Shown: positions 1 to 9,086, numbered from the stretch's first letter. The stretch is DNA of 64,000 bases from CAIYTF01 sp963664845 (GCA_963664845.1 OY761615.1:3968001-4032000); one strand, 5' to 3'. Numbers and translations are program-made. The notes: generated by a model not told the origin, from the letters alone.

Positions 1-1957
1 AACCAAGTGAGGGGAATATGGGGTTATCCACGTTCTTTCTTGAAACCGTAACACCCAGCGTGAACTGACGGGTAACTCCTGTTGCATAGTAGGACCCTCC
101 GTCAATAACGTTATTATGCTGGAATCGTAAGAATCCCTGAATATTGAAATAATCATCAGGCCATTTCAGCCGGCGGCCAATGCGGGCGGTTATTCCTGAC
201 TGGCGCATATCATAAATATACTGCTGGCGTGTATCGAAGAGATCCAAGCCAACAAGGGTTGGTGAATCCATAAGCCATGGTTCGGTGAATCCAAGGCTGA
301 ATGTCCTGTAAATGCTTCCCACGCCAAACTGCCAGTTGAAACTGAGCACCTGACCGGCACCCATGCTGAACGGATCTGCCATGGAGAAGTTTGTCAGGGT
401 GACCCCCATTGCTCCGCTGAAGCCGAATGAACCGCTATATCCAACAGATGCATTCAGATAATCGCTCGACTTTTCTTCCACTTTATAGGTAACATTAACC
501 GTGCTGTCGTTTGCAATCTGGTAATCTACACCTTCCTGATACAGCTTTTCGACATTGAAAAACTGAAGGTTGGCCAATTGTTGCAGGCTGCGTAACATAA
601 GTGCGCGATTGAAATAGTCCCCCGGAATACTGTACAACTCACGGCGGACGACTTTATCCTTCGTCTTATCATTCCCGATAATATCCACGAAGCCAATTTT
701 AAACTGATTGCGCTCCGTGATCTGGATTAAAATATCAATTGAATCTTCGGCGACTTTGGTTTCGTTGGTTTTCAGGTTAAAAGTGAGATACCCGTTGTCA
801 AGATACATTGAAGCAATATCGTTCTGTTTTTCGTTTTGACGAAGATTCTGGTTAAACTTCTCGAGATTAAAAACATCACCCTTGGCGAAACCCAGCTTTT
901 CCGATAATTGCGCGTCTGTATAGAGTTTGTTCCCTTCCCATACGATGTTTCGTACTTTATATTGCGGGCCTTCATATACATTCAAATAGATGTCGAGGTC
1001 TTTTTTGCCATTGCGATAAACGAGCGAATCGGATAATATTTCAGCATCCCGGTAACCGTTTTTCTTGTAGAAGGATTCGAGAAGCTTTTTGTCTTCTTCA
1101 TATTTCTTCTTGTCATATTTTGCGCCGGACCAGAATTTCCACCATTTGGCTTCTTCTGTTTCCTTAAACTCGCCCTTTAAATCGGAAGCGCTGAATTTTT
1201 GATTACCGGAAAACACAATTTTCCTGACCACAACCTTTTCGTTTTCTTTGAAAACCAATTTAAGCAATGTTCGTGTTTTGATCTTTTCGATCAGATGTGA
1301 GTAATAAACATCACTTTTTTCATAGAGCGTCTTGTATTCATCAGCCAGGTTTGCAGAGTTTCTCCATACCACATTGATGCCGTCTTTTGTGGTGTCTGCT
1401 GTGTAATATTCGTAATATTTTGCAGTAATTTCGGTGTTCAAATACCCGTCATCTTCATAAAGTTTATTGATGAGTATTTTGATACGGTTAACTTCCTGGG
1501 GCTTCAGGATTTGTCCGCGAGTTAAAGTGACCTTTTTTTCAAAGTCGCTTTCTTTCAATTCATCATTGCCCTCATAAACAAGCTTTTCCAATCTGGGGTA
1601 CTCGTCCACCTTTATGACAAGAAACACGCCTTCATTCACTTTTTTCTCAATTTCAACCTGAACGTCAGAGAAAATATTCAAAGACCAGAGTTGTCTGATA
1701 GCCGTGATGGTTTGATCTCCGGGTACCTGAATTTCTTCTCCAATTTTTAGGCCTGAATTCGCAATAATGGTTCGTGGCTCTGCAGACTTATTGCCGGTAA
1801 CGGAAATCCCGAGGATCTTATAATTTATTTTTGCTGTCTGTGCCTGAACAAATGAAAGCGAAAAAAGGAAAATAAAAACAAGAGAACATAGTTTGTTGGC
1901 TGGGATACAATTTTTGATGGTGCTGCCCTTTTTATGGTTTATCGTTTTTAGACGCAT
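1..1957 (-). CDS. bamA: Outer membrane protein assembly factor BamA (Omp85), C-terminus beyond the window
   Basis: BamA is the central barrel of the machine that inserts beta-barrel proteins into the outer membrane. I translated 652 codons running off the left edge. The N-terminus has basic residues, a hydrophobic stretch and an A-Q-A cleavage-like site (signal peptide, about residues 1-40). Successive POTRA-like repeats follow (for example V-T-G-N-K and Y-E-G-N-D-E-L at the start of repeats), then barrel strands with motifs such as LGVTVSRKNVDNP at the edge. The ATG at 1957 lies inside the end of uppS (26-base overlap). A GTG at 1972 with GGAAAGG just upstream is an alternative start. The order uppS-bamA is common in Bacteroidota and relatives. 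The family call is secure; only the barrel end is missing. Confidence 0.93.
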   Translation of the reverse strand, partial: MRLKTINHKKGSTIKNCIPANKLCSLVFIFLFSLSFVQAQTAKINYKILGISVTGNKSAEPRTIIANSGLKIGEEIQVPGDQTITAIRQLWSLNIFSDVQVEIEKKVNEGVFLVIKVDEYPRLEKLVYEGNDELKESDFEKKVTLTRGQILKPQEVNRIKILINKLYEDDGYLNTEITAKYYEYYTADTTKDGINVVWRNSANLADEYKTLYEKSDVYYSHLIEKIKTRTLLKLVFKENEKVVVRKIVFSGNQKFSASDLKGEFKETEEAKWWKFWSGAKYDKKKYEEDKKLLESFYKKNGYRDAEILSDSLVYRNGKKDLDIYLNVYEGPQYKVRNIVWEGNKLYTDAQLSEKLGFAKGDVFNLEKFNQNLRQNEKQNDIASMYLDNGYLTFNLKTNETKVAEDSIDILIQITERNQFKIGFVDIIGNDKTKDKVVRRELYSIPGDYFNRALMLRSLQQLANLQFFNVEKLYQEGVDYQIANDSTVNVTYKVEEKSSDYLNASVGYSGSFGFSGAMGVTLTNFSMADPFSMGAGQVLSFNWQFGVGSIYRTFSLGFTEPWLMDSPTLVGLDLFDTRQQYIYDMRQSGITARIGRRLKWPDDYFNIQGFLRFQHNNVIDGGSYYATGVTRQFTLGVTVSRKNVDNPIFPSLG

Positions 1958-2726
1958 GGTAAATTTGTTCACTGACCTTTCCAAATCTTCGTTCGCGTGT
2001 TTGATAGCTGTGAATCGCCTCATACAGATGATTCCTTCTGAAATCTGGCCAATAGACCTCAGAAACAAAAAACTCTGAATAAGCGACCTGCCACAATAAA
2101 AAATTACTGATGCGGAACTCACCGCTGGTTCTGATCACCAGATCCGGATCAGGTGTATTGTTTGTATTGAGATAGGAGCTGAATATCTCAGGAGAAAGTT
2201 CGTCAATATCGAGCTTCTTCCGATCCACATCCTTATACGCTCTTTTAATTGCCTGAACGATTTCCCATCGGCTTCCATAACTAACGGCCAGAATAAGCTC
2301 CATTTTGTCATTATCCTTAGTGAGCTTCTGAGCATCAAGAAATTCCTGACGTACTTTTTCAGGCAAAGCCGACAAATCGCCAATAGTTCTAACCCGTACG
2401 TTTTCCTTGTTAAGGTGATCGATCTCACGGCGCAGGGTGTGTACCAGTAACCGCATTAGGGTAGAGACTTCATTCTTTGGGCGTTTCCAGTTTTCTGTGG
2501 AAAAAGTATACAGAGTGAGATATTTAACACCCAATTGTCCGGCGACTTCAACAATATCGCTCACCGAATCAACTCCGGCTTTATGGCCGGCAATCCGGGG
2601 ATAACCTTTCTGTTTAGCCCATCTGCCATTACCATCCATGATGATCGCAATGTGCCGGGGAATTTCACCCTGGGCTAAAAGCTGGGCCTGCTTTTCTTTA
2701 TCAGTTAATGGCGTAGTTTTAGACAC
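1932..2726 (-). CDS. uppS: Isoprenyl transferase (undecaprenyl diphosphate synthase)
   Basis: This cytosolic cis-prenyltransferase adds isopentenyl diphosphate units to farnesyl diphosphate to make the C55 lipid carrier for peptidoglycan and other envelope polymers. The 264-residue length is normal for the family. The substrate-binding motif IIMDGNGRWA with the catalytic Asp lies near residue 30, HKAG near residue 48, the TLYTFSTENW motif near residue 95, and the C-terminal DLVIRTSGE and Y-S-E-F-F motifs near 200-220. The start is GTG (gtg-tct-aaa). The gene overlaps bamA downstream, so the two are probably cotranscribed and translationally coupled. Confidence 0.96.
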   Translation of the reverse strand: MSKTTPLTDKEKQAQLLAQGEIPRHIAIIMDGNGRWAKQKGYPRIAGHKAGVDSVSDIVEVAGQLGVKYLTLYTFSTENWKRPKNEVSTLMRLLVHTLRREIDHLNKENVRVRTIGDLSALPEKVRQEFLDAQKLTKDNDKMELILAVSYGSRWEIVQAIKRAYKDVDRKKLDIDELSPEIFSSYLNTNNTPDPDLVIRTSGEFRISNFLLWQVAYSEFFVSEVYWPDFRRNHLYEAIHSYQTRERRFGKVSEQIYHASKNDKP

Positions 2727-2894
2727 AATACTCAGTAAAATTTAACTAAGTAATTTAAGGAATCTTTTGAAAAGATAAACGCAGATTCTCTGTAGTTTGA
2801 GCGAAAAATTTTTGCACAGTTTTTTGGTTTTTTCATAACAATTAGTCGTTTTGGAGTGGGAAATAGTTCCCATTTTGCAGGGAAAACCCAAAAA

Positions 2895-2933
2895 AAGAGC
2901 CCAAAAGACTATTTTCCTGTCTTTTGGGCTCTT
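2895..2933 (-). terminator. Rho-independent terminator after the TPR gene
   Basis: A perfect 15-bp inverted repeat (AAGAGCCCAAAAGAC / GTCTTTTGGGCTCTT) with a 9-base loop is followed, on the minus strand, by a run of T. It lies 18 bases past the stop of the TPR gene at 2952 and ends the leftward TonB cluster before uppS. Confidence 0.88.
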
Positions 2934-2951
2934 GAAAAGGGGATACAGAGC

Positions 2952-4526
2952 TTATTTATTCAGCTCTTTCATATATAAAGACGCCTGGGCGTTTTCAGGG
3001 TCAAGTCCCAGAACAATTGTCCATTCGGCTTTTGATTGCTCTTTATTCTCGTTATTGAAATAGTAAATTGCGAGATATGAATGGGCATCAACCAATTGTC
3101 TCTTATATTTTACGGTGTCCGGGGTATACTGAATGAATTTTTCATATGCCGATTTGGCAAGTCCGGTTTTGGCATCAGAGTTAATTGCCACACACGAAAG
3201 CGACAACCAGTAATATGCAGGGGAGTAGGTAGTATATTTTGCAGTCATTTTTTCAAAAACTTCTTTTGCCTGGACATAGAGAGAGTCAAAATAGTATGCT
3301 CTCCCCAGATTAAAGTAGTCCAAGGCGTCAGATGCTTCAGCAAATTTATTGATCTTTGGGTCAAGAACCGAAACCAGATCTTTCCACTTTTTCTGTTTGT
3401 TATAGATTTTACCGGCCTCGGAAAGTGGTTCGCTCTTGGTAGTATCCTTAAGGTATTCATTTTTATAGGCTAAAGCGGCAAGCGAATCTTTCCCGAATTT
3501 CTGAAGAGTTTTAGCATAGCGGTTATAGTCACGGGCATTTTTTACTGAATCCGCATTTTGCATGAATGTTTCAAGGGCGGACAGAGCTGCAACGGAATCG
3601 CCAATTTCGAAGTAAGAATAGGCCAAAGCACGCTGATACGCATAATCTTTAGGATCAATTGCAAGAACCTGATTGGCTTTTTCGATTGCAGATTTGAAGT
3701 TTTTGGCACTATAGGAAATGGTGACAGAACGTTTCAGTTTATCGAAAGAAGGTTCTGTATACTTCATATACAGATCATAGGTAGTGTCGGCACCGACCCA
3801 GTCATGCACACGGTAAAACATTTCAGCCAGTTTTTGATAAGCAACGGGGAAGGTCGCGTCGGCCCGGATAGCTTTTTTATACTGATCGTATGCTTCGGAG
3901 ATATTGTCCACGTTTTCATATACTTTTGCACGCTGAATATATGCACGAAGTGCGCCTTTATCATAATCTACAGCCTTCTGGTAGTTTTCAACTGCCTGCG
4001 AAGTGGTTTGGGGCTGTGCCACATAATAGTCGCCAAGAATAATGTAGATGCGATAATTTTTGCGGTCATATTTGATAGCCTCATCGGTGAACGCTACCAG
4101 TTGTGCCCTGTCAGCATCGGACTTTGCATTCAGAAATGCAGCCGCCAATTCAATATAGAGTCTGGCATCTTTGCGACTTGCGATGTCCTTAGCCTGCTCA
4201 ACAAGTGCCGGAACTGCAGCAGCATTATCTTTTAGGAAAGCGACACTGATCTTCCCGGCAAGATTGTAAGGATTTTTCGGATTGACTTCAAAGCCTTTGT
4301 TAAAGAACAAGGAGGCCGAATCTACGTTTTTTGCAGCCAAAAATACTTTTCCCGCCCAGAGATAAGCCTCAGCGTTTGCCGGTTCTTTTTGTACCCAGGC
4401 AAGTGCTGAGCTCTTTGCTTCAGTTAATTTTTCAAAGGTGATGAGTTTTTCAATGGACTCAGCATTCTGCGCCAGGCAGAGTACTGAAACCATCAGGGAG
4501 GCAAAGAAGATTTTGAATATTTTCAT
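2952..4526 (-). CDS. Secreted tetratricopeptide-repeat protein of the TonB/PstS cluster
   Basis: A 524-residue protein with a signal peptide (MKIFKIFFASLMVSVLCLAQ) followed almost entirely by TPR-like helical pairs. Repeats with W/Y-G-A-F-Y spacing run from about residue 25 to the end, for example AYLWAGKVFLAAKN, AVENYQKAVDYDKG, AYDQYKKAIRADAT and AYQRALAYSYFEIGD. The protein probably acts in the periplasm as a scaffold. It starts 27 bases after the PstS-like lipoprotein gene and has its own strong terminator. The same neighbour order is common in Bacteroidota TonB clusters, so a structural role in envelope transport is inferred, but no precise function is known to me. Confidence 0.85.
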   Translation of the reverse strand: MKIFKIFFASLMVSVLCLAQNAESIEKLITFEKLTEAKSSALAWVQKEPANAEAYLWAGKVFLAAKNVDSASLFFNKGFEVNPKNPYNLAGKISVAFLKDNAAAVPALVEQAKDIASRKDARLYIELAAAFLNAKSDADRAQLVAFTDEAIKYDRKNYRIYIILGDYYVAQPQTTSQAVENYQKAVDYDKGALRAYIQRAKVYENVDNISEAYDQYKKAIRADATFPVAYQKLAEMFYRVHDWVGADTTYDLYMKYTEPSFDKLKRSVTISYSAKNFKSAIEKANQVLAIDPKDYAYQRALAYSYFEIGDSVAALSALETFMQNADSVKNARDYNRYAKTLQKFGKDSLAALAYKNEYLKDTTKSEPLSEAGKIYNKQKKWKDLVSVLDPKINKFAEASDALDYFNLGRAYYFDSLYVQAKEVFEKMTAKYTTYSPAYYWLSLSCVAINSDAKTGLAKSAYEKFIQYTPDTVKYKRQLVDAHSYLAIYYFNNENKEQSKAEWTIVLGLDPENAQASLYMKELNK

Positions 4527-4553
4527 TCGTTTCTCTCTTAAGTGAGTTAATAA

Positions 4554-5504
4554 TTAATTTGAAAATCTGACTAATCGAACAGGCATTGTAGCAGGAACCA
4601 ATCCGGATTTCAATGCAATTCGTTGTCCTTTTTCTCCAGCCAGAAAAGATGCATAACCGGTTGCCAATCCGACGCGGCCTTCAGTGTTGATCGCGTATAC
4701 TCCCCGCATAAACGGATATCGCTGCAGCGCTAAATCAGCAAGATACGGTTTATAATAAAATCCGCCCGCTTTTGCTGTATCAGGTGGTGCCACTTCCAAA
4801 ACACGTATCGTCGATAAAAAGGACTGACTGGTGGAATCAGCATCATCGCTGATCCAATTTAAATTAATAAAGCCAATTGCGTTCTTGTCTTTTGCAACCG
4901 CATCCACCACTTCCTTGCAGGAAGTCAGGGTCACAGAATTTCTAAAGGTAACTTTTTTTCCAGGTAAAGTATCGCTAAAATAACGAACTATACTCGATTT
5001 ATTGCCATCAAAAAATACTTTGACTTCAGATTTATTACGCGATTCCGGGCAGAATTGGTTCCATTTTGAAATTTTATTGCCCAAGAGCTCCAAAATTTTC
5101 TCCATCGAAAGCAGGGAATCGGGGTTTGCATTATTTGCAACAACTGCAATGCCGTCAAAGGCCAATTTATTAATAGCAGGCTGACGGTATTTTTTTGCAA
5201 AAATGCTGCTTTCTTCAGCGTTCGGCTCCCTTGCAGCAATAACAAAGAAAACGCTGTCATATACCAAAGATTTGAAAAGTTCTGCCTCGGGCATATACGT
5301 AACCGTTATATGTGCCTGTGGATATAGGGCCAAAAAAGTATCTTTCCAGGTTTCAGACAATGGCTTAAGAGTCTCATCAACAGCAATCTTAATAGATCCG
5401 GTTGTGGGAGTATCATCAGCCCGCGGTTGCTGATTTTGGTTGCAGGAATACAGAATAAGCATCAGCGGAAGAGAAAGGAACAGCAAAGCTTTTCGGCTCA
5501 TCAT
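4554..5504 (-). CDS. PstS-like substrate-binding lipoprotein
   Basis: A 316-residue protein with a lipoprotein signal: hydrophobic stretch then L-Y-S-C at residues 18-21, so Cys21 should be lipidated. The body resembles the PstS family of phosphate-binding proteins (PBP_like_2 type): GSIKIAVDETLKPL near residue 36, then a two-lobe pattern with FDGIAVVANNANPDSLLS near 135 and IGFINLNWISDD near 220. It lacks obvious PstC/A/B partners nearby. Instead it sits in an exbB/exbD/tonB cluster, where such proteins recur without a proven phosphate role. A strong AAGGAGG lies before the ATG, itself followed by a second ATG. Confidence 0.85.
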   Translation of the reverse strand: MMSRKALLFLSLPLMLILYSCNQNQQPRADDTPTTGSIKIAVDETLKPLSETWKDTFLALYPQAHITVTYMPEAELFKSLVYDSVFFVIAAREPNAEESSIFAKKYRQPAINKLAFDGIAVVANNANPDSLLSMEKILELLGNKISKWNQFCPESRNKSEVKVFFDGNKSSIVRYFSDTLPGKKVTFRNSVTLTSCKEVVDAVAKDKNAIGFINLNWISDDADSTSQSFLSTIRVLEVAPPDTAKAGGFYYKPYLADLALQRYPFMRGVYAINTEGRVGLATGYASFLAGEKGQRIALKSGLVPATMPVRLVRFSN

Positions 5505-5992
5505 CGTTTTCCTCCTTAAAATTTGTGTTTCATTGCATTACGTAAAAAGTTGGTTCAAAACAATTTTCAGACCACCTCAACCGAAACTGAGATGGACATA
5601 ACTGGAAAGGGAATCCAACAGTTACCTGATTTACAACTAACCGAAAAATTCCCATATTTAAATATAGTAATGCTATGAACTTATGCAAAGTATCATCAAT
5701 GCGGAAATTGGGCCTTGTGATTATTTTTATGCCAAAAATGCCCTCATCCCAGATTTGATACATCTTGAATACCAAACTCCGGCTTACAGGGAACATACCG
5801 ACCCAATGGCTCCGTTCACAAAAATAGTCCCTGCTTTTAACAAAACAGGGACTAACAAAGTATACATACAAATCTATGTGTTCAGGTAAGCCGATGTAAT
5901 CAACTCATTGTAATCTTCCTGCCGCGTTTTCATCTTCGAACGTATTTTCAGTCCTCAGCTTTTGCGCGATATGCTGAAAACAAGGTATAACT
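5505..5992. other. Intergenic stretch between the PstS-like gene and tonB
   Basis: I see no convincing gene here. The short open frames on both strands lack recognisable motifs and good start sites. The stretch contains the terminator for the tonB gene at 5825-5854 and presumably the promoter of the PstS-like gene, although I could not find a clear -7 box. Confidence 0.6.
5825..5854 (-). terminator. Rho-independent terminator after tonB
   Basis: A 9-bp perfect stem (TAGTCCCTG / CAGGGACTA) with a 12-base loop, followed on the minus strand by TTTTTG. It lies about 140 bases past the tonB stop at 5993 and separates tonB from the PstS-like gene transcriptionally, at least in part. Confidence 0.75.
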
Positions 5993-6826
5993 TTAGTTAA
6001 TCCTGAAAACTATCGGGAGAACAATCTGTACTGCGACCGCTCTGCCGTTTTGTTCGCCAGGGTGCCATTTAGGCATCAAGCTGACAACGCGGAGTGCTTC
6101 TTCATCGCATCCACCACCGATGCTTTTGATTATCCGGGGATCTTTAACGATTCCATCTTTAGTAATAATACATTGAACCATCACTTTCCCCTGAATCCCT
6201 GCCATTAGTGCGATTTTGGGATAGACAACTGAATGAGCAAAAAAGCTCATCATGGACTCGTTTCCGCCTTCAAATGCCGGCATCAGTTCAACCCATTGAA
6301 ATATCGGTTCAGGAGCAGGTGCTGCTTTAACCGGAGGTTCGAAATTATCTATGTTTCTAGGCAGGTTTTCGGGAATATCTATGGGAGCATTTGGATTAGC
6401 AGTCCTAGTAGCCGTGCCTAAGTTATCACCATCAACAGGAGCGGTATACGGGAATTCAATAACATCCTTTATGGTTGGGGCGTGAAACCCAGTAGTTGTA
6501 ATCAGGACCGGTGTTGTTGGCAATGGAATTGTCGGGGTTTTGATGGTCGCGGGAGGGGTTGCTCCTATCAAAATTAAACCACCGTTTCCGTATGTTGTTG
6601 CGGGTTCTACGGGTTTGATTCCTTTAACGTAGTTCAAGATCAGGGGAGAACTCAGGCCCAGGATAAACGCAGTACAAGACAAGATCAGTGCCAGTGTCAG
6701 GAATCTGGAATATTTGCTGCGCAACAGATAAGCGCCATACTCGCGGTTTTTTCGTTCGAAGATGATATCATTGATATCAATCTTGCCAATAACTGCGGCA
6801 GAAGAGTTCGGTGTCGTCGTTTTCAT
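5993..6826 (-). CDS. tonB: Energy transducer TonB (copy 2)
   Basis: A 277-residue inner-membrane-anchored protein that passes proton-motive-force energy from ExbB/ExbD to TonB-dependent outer-membrane receptors. Features in order: a cytosolic N-terminal motif DINDIIFERKNREYGAYLLR (about 17-36), one transmembrane helix (about 44-66), a long Pro/Thr-rich spacer crossing the periplasm (about 72-185), and a TonB C-terminal domain (about 190-277) with YPKIALMAGIQGKVMVQ and the LMPKWHPGEQNGR motif. It is a paralogue of the tonB at 7675 with the same N-terminal motif and C-domain but a very different spacer. GAGGAG precedes the ATG. It is separated by 597 bases from the gene before it, so it may have its own promoter. 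Confidence 0.93.
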   Translation of the reverse strand: MKTTTPNSSAAVIGKIDINDIIFERKNREYGAYLLRSKYSRFLTLALILSCTAFILGLSSPLILNYVKGIKPVEPATTYGNGGLILIGATPPATIKTPTIPLPTTPVLITTTGFHAPTIKDVIEFPYTAPVDGDNLGTATRTANPNAPIDIPENLPRNIDNFEPPVKAAPAPEPIFQWVELMPAFEGGNESMMSFFAHSVVYPKIALMAGIQGKVMVQCIITKDGIVKDPRIIKSIGGGCDEEALRVVSLMPKWHPGEQNGRAVAVQIVLPIVFRIN

Positions 6827-7423
6827 GATTTGTACTCCTCAATTTATAGTTTCGAATGTGCCAGGAAAAAGTTCAGCGTTCTAAAGTCTACAAAAGTCAG
6901 AGGAAGTTTCACCGGCCCAATTTTTCAGGAAGTTGTTCCGATGATGTTCTAAAGGGCTCTAAGTAATAAAACCAAAACAAATGAAATAAAGTTCCAAATC
7001 TGGTATTCAAAGTTTTAAGGTTCTTCTTTTAGCTTTTAGACGCCGCTATTTCCTGTGGGTTTCAGGACAAAAGGAGCATCTGCGTTTGCTGCCGCGTTGT
7101 TTTATCAGGTTGTCAAATGACCGCACAACTACAATAAAATTGGTTCTGAATTATATATATACAATTGTACAATTAAAGGCAAGCAGAATTTAAAAAATAA
7201 CCGGCTCTTGCCTGCTTTTTTAATTATCGGAATAATTTGCTGGAAGTTTAGCGCCATGTTCACTGCAGGAATTCGAAGGAATTAGGATAGCACATAAAGA
7301 TCCCAAAGAAGGCTCAGAGGACGCGGGCAATGTGAACAAAATTATTGGAATTTGAGTTTTTTTACTTGAAGGAAAAAGAAAGTAGTGGGGGAATAATATG
7401 GAGAAGATTGGACCTGATAACTA
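6827..7423. other. Gene-free stretch between the two tonB units
   Basis: No supported gene. It contains a perfect 12-bp palindrome AATTGTACAATT at 7163-7174 and a weak inverted repeat (AGGCAAG ... CTTGCCT) around 7177-7213 followed by a T-run on the plus strand. Neither can be assigned a role with confidence. The promoter of the downstream tonB is expected near the right side of 6827-6950. Confidence 0.5.
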
Positions 7424-7669
7424 TTAGTCGTTACCGTCTTCCTCTTCATAGTCTTCAGAGTCTTCGGGAATGTTCCTGTCCTGGAATATCGAATAGATTA
7501 GGCGGTAGAGTCTGAAGAGGCCGTAGATAATGAGAAGAGCACCGAAGAGTGGTTGCGCAAAAGGGGGGAAGTTCTCAAATAATGGCTGTGCCGTTATAAG
7601 TAAAACTCCCACCCCGATATAAATCAGCGCCATAAAGCCAGTGAAGCCGCGGGAAATTGCGCTCCACAT
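7424..7669 (-). CDS. Small two-helix membrane protein of the TonB cluster
   Basis: An 81-residue protein starting MWSAISRGFTG. I chose the ATG at 7669, five bases after the tonB stop. An upstream extension would overlap tonB and read its last codons in another frame. Two hydrophobic segments (about residues 9-27 and 36-56) are followed by a very acidic tail (EDSEDYEEEDGND). Its tight spacing behind tonB shows it belongs to the exbB-exbD-exbD-tonB operon. No family function is known to me; it could be a small accessory of the Ton motor. Confidence 0.75.
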   Translation of the reverse strand: MWSAISRGFTGFMALIYIGVGVLLITAQPLFENFPPFAQPLFGALLIIYGLFRLYRLIYSIFQDRNIPEDSEDYEEEDGND

Positions 7670-7674
7670 CGGCT

Positions 7675-8517
7675 TTATTGTAATTTGAAGATAATTGGAA
7701 CAACTACCTGAACGAGAACGGTACGTCCGTTTTGCTTTCCTGCATTCCACTTCGGCATCAATTTGACGACGCGGATTGCTTCTTCATCGCAACCGGCACC
7801 AATACCCTTGGCAACCTGTGCCGAAGTAATGGAACCGTCTCTGCCAACTACGAATTGAATATATACTTTGCCTTCAACTCCTGCGCGGCGGGCAATTTCA
7901 GGATATTTAATGTTTTGACCAAAGAAACTCATGAGAGCATCATTTCCGCCGGGAAATGTAGGCATTTCCTCAACGAACGTAAATGGTTTCTCTTTCTCAA
8001 CTTCAACGGCCGGTCCACTGCTGGTGGCGGTTGGGGTTGGGAGATCGATGTCACTTAAGTTGATGTTCTCATCGGCTTTTGCTGTAACTTTTCCGAGCTC
8101 AGCATCTTCTTTGGGGGCTACATAAGCTTCTTTAACGTCTTCATCTGCTACAACTTTAGGAGCTACAAACTCAAGAGTAGTTTTTACAACCTGCTCTTTG
8201 GGTTTTTCAATTTCCTCTTTATCCTTTTCCTTTTCCTTTTGGATAGTGTTGAGGTCAAACATCTGTTGTGCATTATAGTTGAGCTCTTCTTTCTTTGCTG
8301 TTTTCTCCTTGATAAAGGTAATGATCAGAGGCGAACTAAGAACAATCACGAAAAAAAGACTTGCTATAATTACAGAATACGAAAGGAATCTTGGATAGCG
8401 TTTACGCAGAACGTAGGCGCCATATTCACGATTTTTGTGCTCAAATACAATATCATTGAGATCAATTGTTACGGGTGCGGCAGACGTGGCTGCCTGTGGT
8501 GTTGTGCTCATAGACAA
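7675..8517 (-). CDS. tonB: Energy transducer TonB (copy 1)
   Basis: A 280-residue TonB protein. The order is a cytosolic motif TIDLNDIVFEHKNREYGAY (about 18-36), a transmembrane helix (about 46-67), a charged spacer rich in Lys, Glu and Pro (about 75-180), and a TonB C-terminal domain (about 185-280) containing YPEIARRAGVEGKVYIQFVV and LMPKWNAGKQNGR. It follows exbD by 11 bases, with AAGGA ahead of the ATG, and is therefore the TonB directly coupled to this ExbB/ExbD set. The second tonB (5993) looks like a tandem duplicate with a Pro/Thr-rich rather than Lys/Glu-rich spacer. Confidence 0.95.
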   Translation of the reverse strand: MSMSTTPQAATSAAPVTIDLNDIVFEHKNREYGAYVLRKRYPRFLSYSVIIASLFFVIVLSSPLIITFIKEKTAKKEELNYNAQQMFDLNTIQKEKEKDKEEIEKPKEQVVKTTLEFVAPKVVADEDVKEAYVAPKEDAELGKVTAKADENINLSDIDLPTPTATSSGPAVEVEKEKPFTFVEEMPTFPGGNDALMSFFGQNIKYPEIARRAGVEGKVYIQFVVGRDGSITSAQVAKGIGAGCDEEAIRVVKLMPKWNAGKQNGRTVLVQVVVPIIFKLQ

Positions 8518-8528
8518 TTCATCCTTTC

Positions 8529-9074
8529 CTATAATTTTGTATCTTCAATGTATTTTTTTTCCTCAGGCTTAACATCCACGAGAAATACTGAGCTCATCTT
8601 GATTGCGGTGATATTCACTTCATCAAGGATATCGACAACGTTTCCATAGTTAGCGGTATCAAGCGCCTTTATGAAAAGAAACAATTTATCTCCATGGTCC
8701 CGTTTTTCTGCCAGAAGAATTCTTCTTATTCCTTCTGCCGAAAAGTCAGTAACTTTTATTTCCGGCTTATCAGCAATAGTTTTGGAATAATAGTAAATCT
8801 TCCTATCTGGTCCGAGAACCACGTTAACCGTACCTTCTTTTCCAACTGAAGGACCTTTATCTTCAGTCTTTTTTGTTGGATCATCTTTAGCAGGCCACTT
8901 GATTTCCATGGTTTGCGGTTTGCTAAAGGTTGTTGTAAGCATAAAAAAAGTAACCAACAAAAATCCGAGATCAACCATTGGTGTAAGGTCAACTCTTGTG
9001 GAAGCTTTCTTGGCTTTTTTCTTGCCACCTTTATGTTTTCCTCCGCCTTTCGACGAGGTATCTAGTTCAGCCAT
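8529..9074 (-). CDS. exbD: Biopolymer transport protein ExbD (second copy)
   Basis: A 181-residue ExbD/TolR-family protein. It has a Gly/Lys-rich cytosolic N-terminus (about 1-27), one transmembrane helix carrying the conserved Asp of the proton path in VDLTPMVDLGFLLVTFFML (about 28-46), then a periplasmic domain. It lies between the longer exbD and tonB with 11-12-base gaps. GGAGG precedes the ATG. Two unequal ExbD proteins next to one ExbB are usual in Bacteroidota Ton clusters. Confidence 0.94.
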   Translation of the reverse strand: MAELDTSSKGGGKHKGGKKKAKKASTRVDLTPMVDLGFLLVTFFMLTTTFSKPQTMEIKWPAKDDPTKKTEDKGPSVGKEGTVNVVLGPDRKIYYYSKTIADKPEIKVTDFSAEGIRRILLAEKRDHGDKLFLFIKALDTANYGNVVDILDEVNITAIKMSSVFLVDVKPEEKKYIEDTKL

Positions 9075-9086
9075 ATTAAACCTCCG

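Noticed and set aside
3558..4235. Long open frame (225 codons) on the plus strand
   Set aside because: It is antisense to the TPR gene, which has a signal peptide and repeats. The antisense product has no recognisable motif and is the kind of chance frame a repetitive helical gene creates.
5530..5871. 113-codon minus-strand frame in the tonB/PstS gap
   Set aside because: It spans the tonB terminator stem at 5825-5854, has no motif and no convincing ribosome-binding site.
7163..7174. Perfect palindrome AATTGTACAATT as an operator
   Set aside because: In AT-rich DNA a 12-bp palindrome of this composition can arise by chance, and it is about 340 bases from the nearest start.
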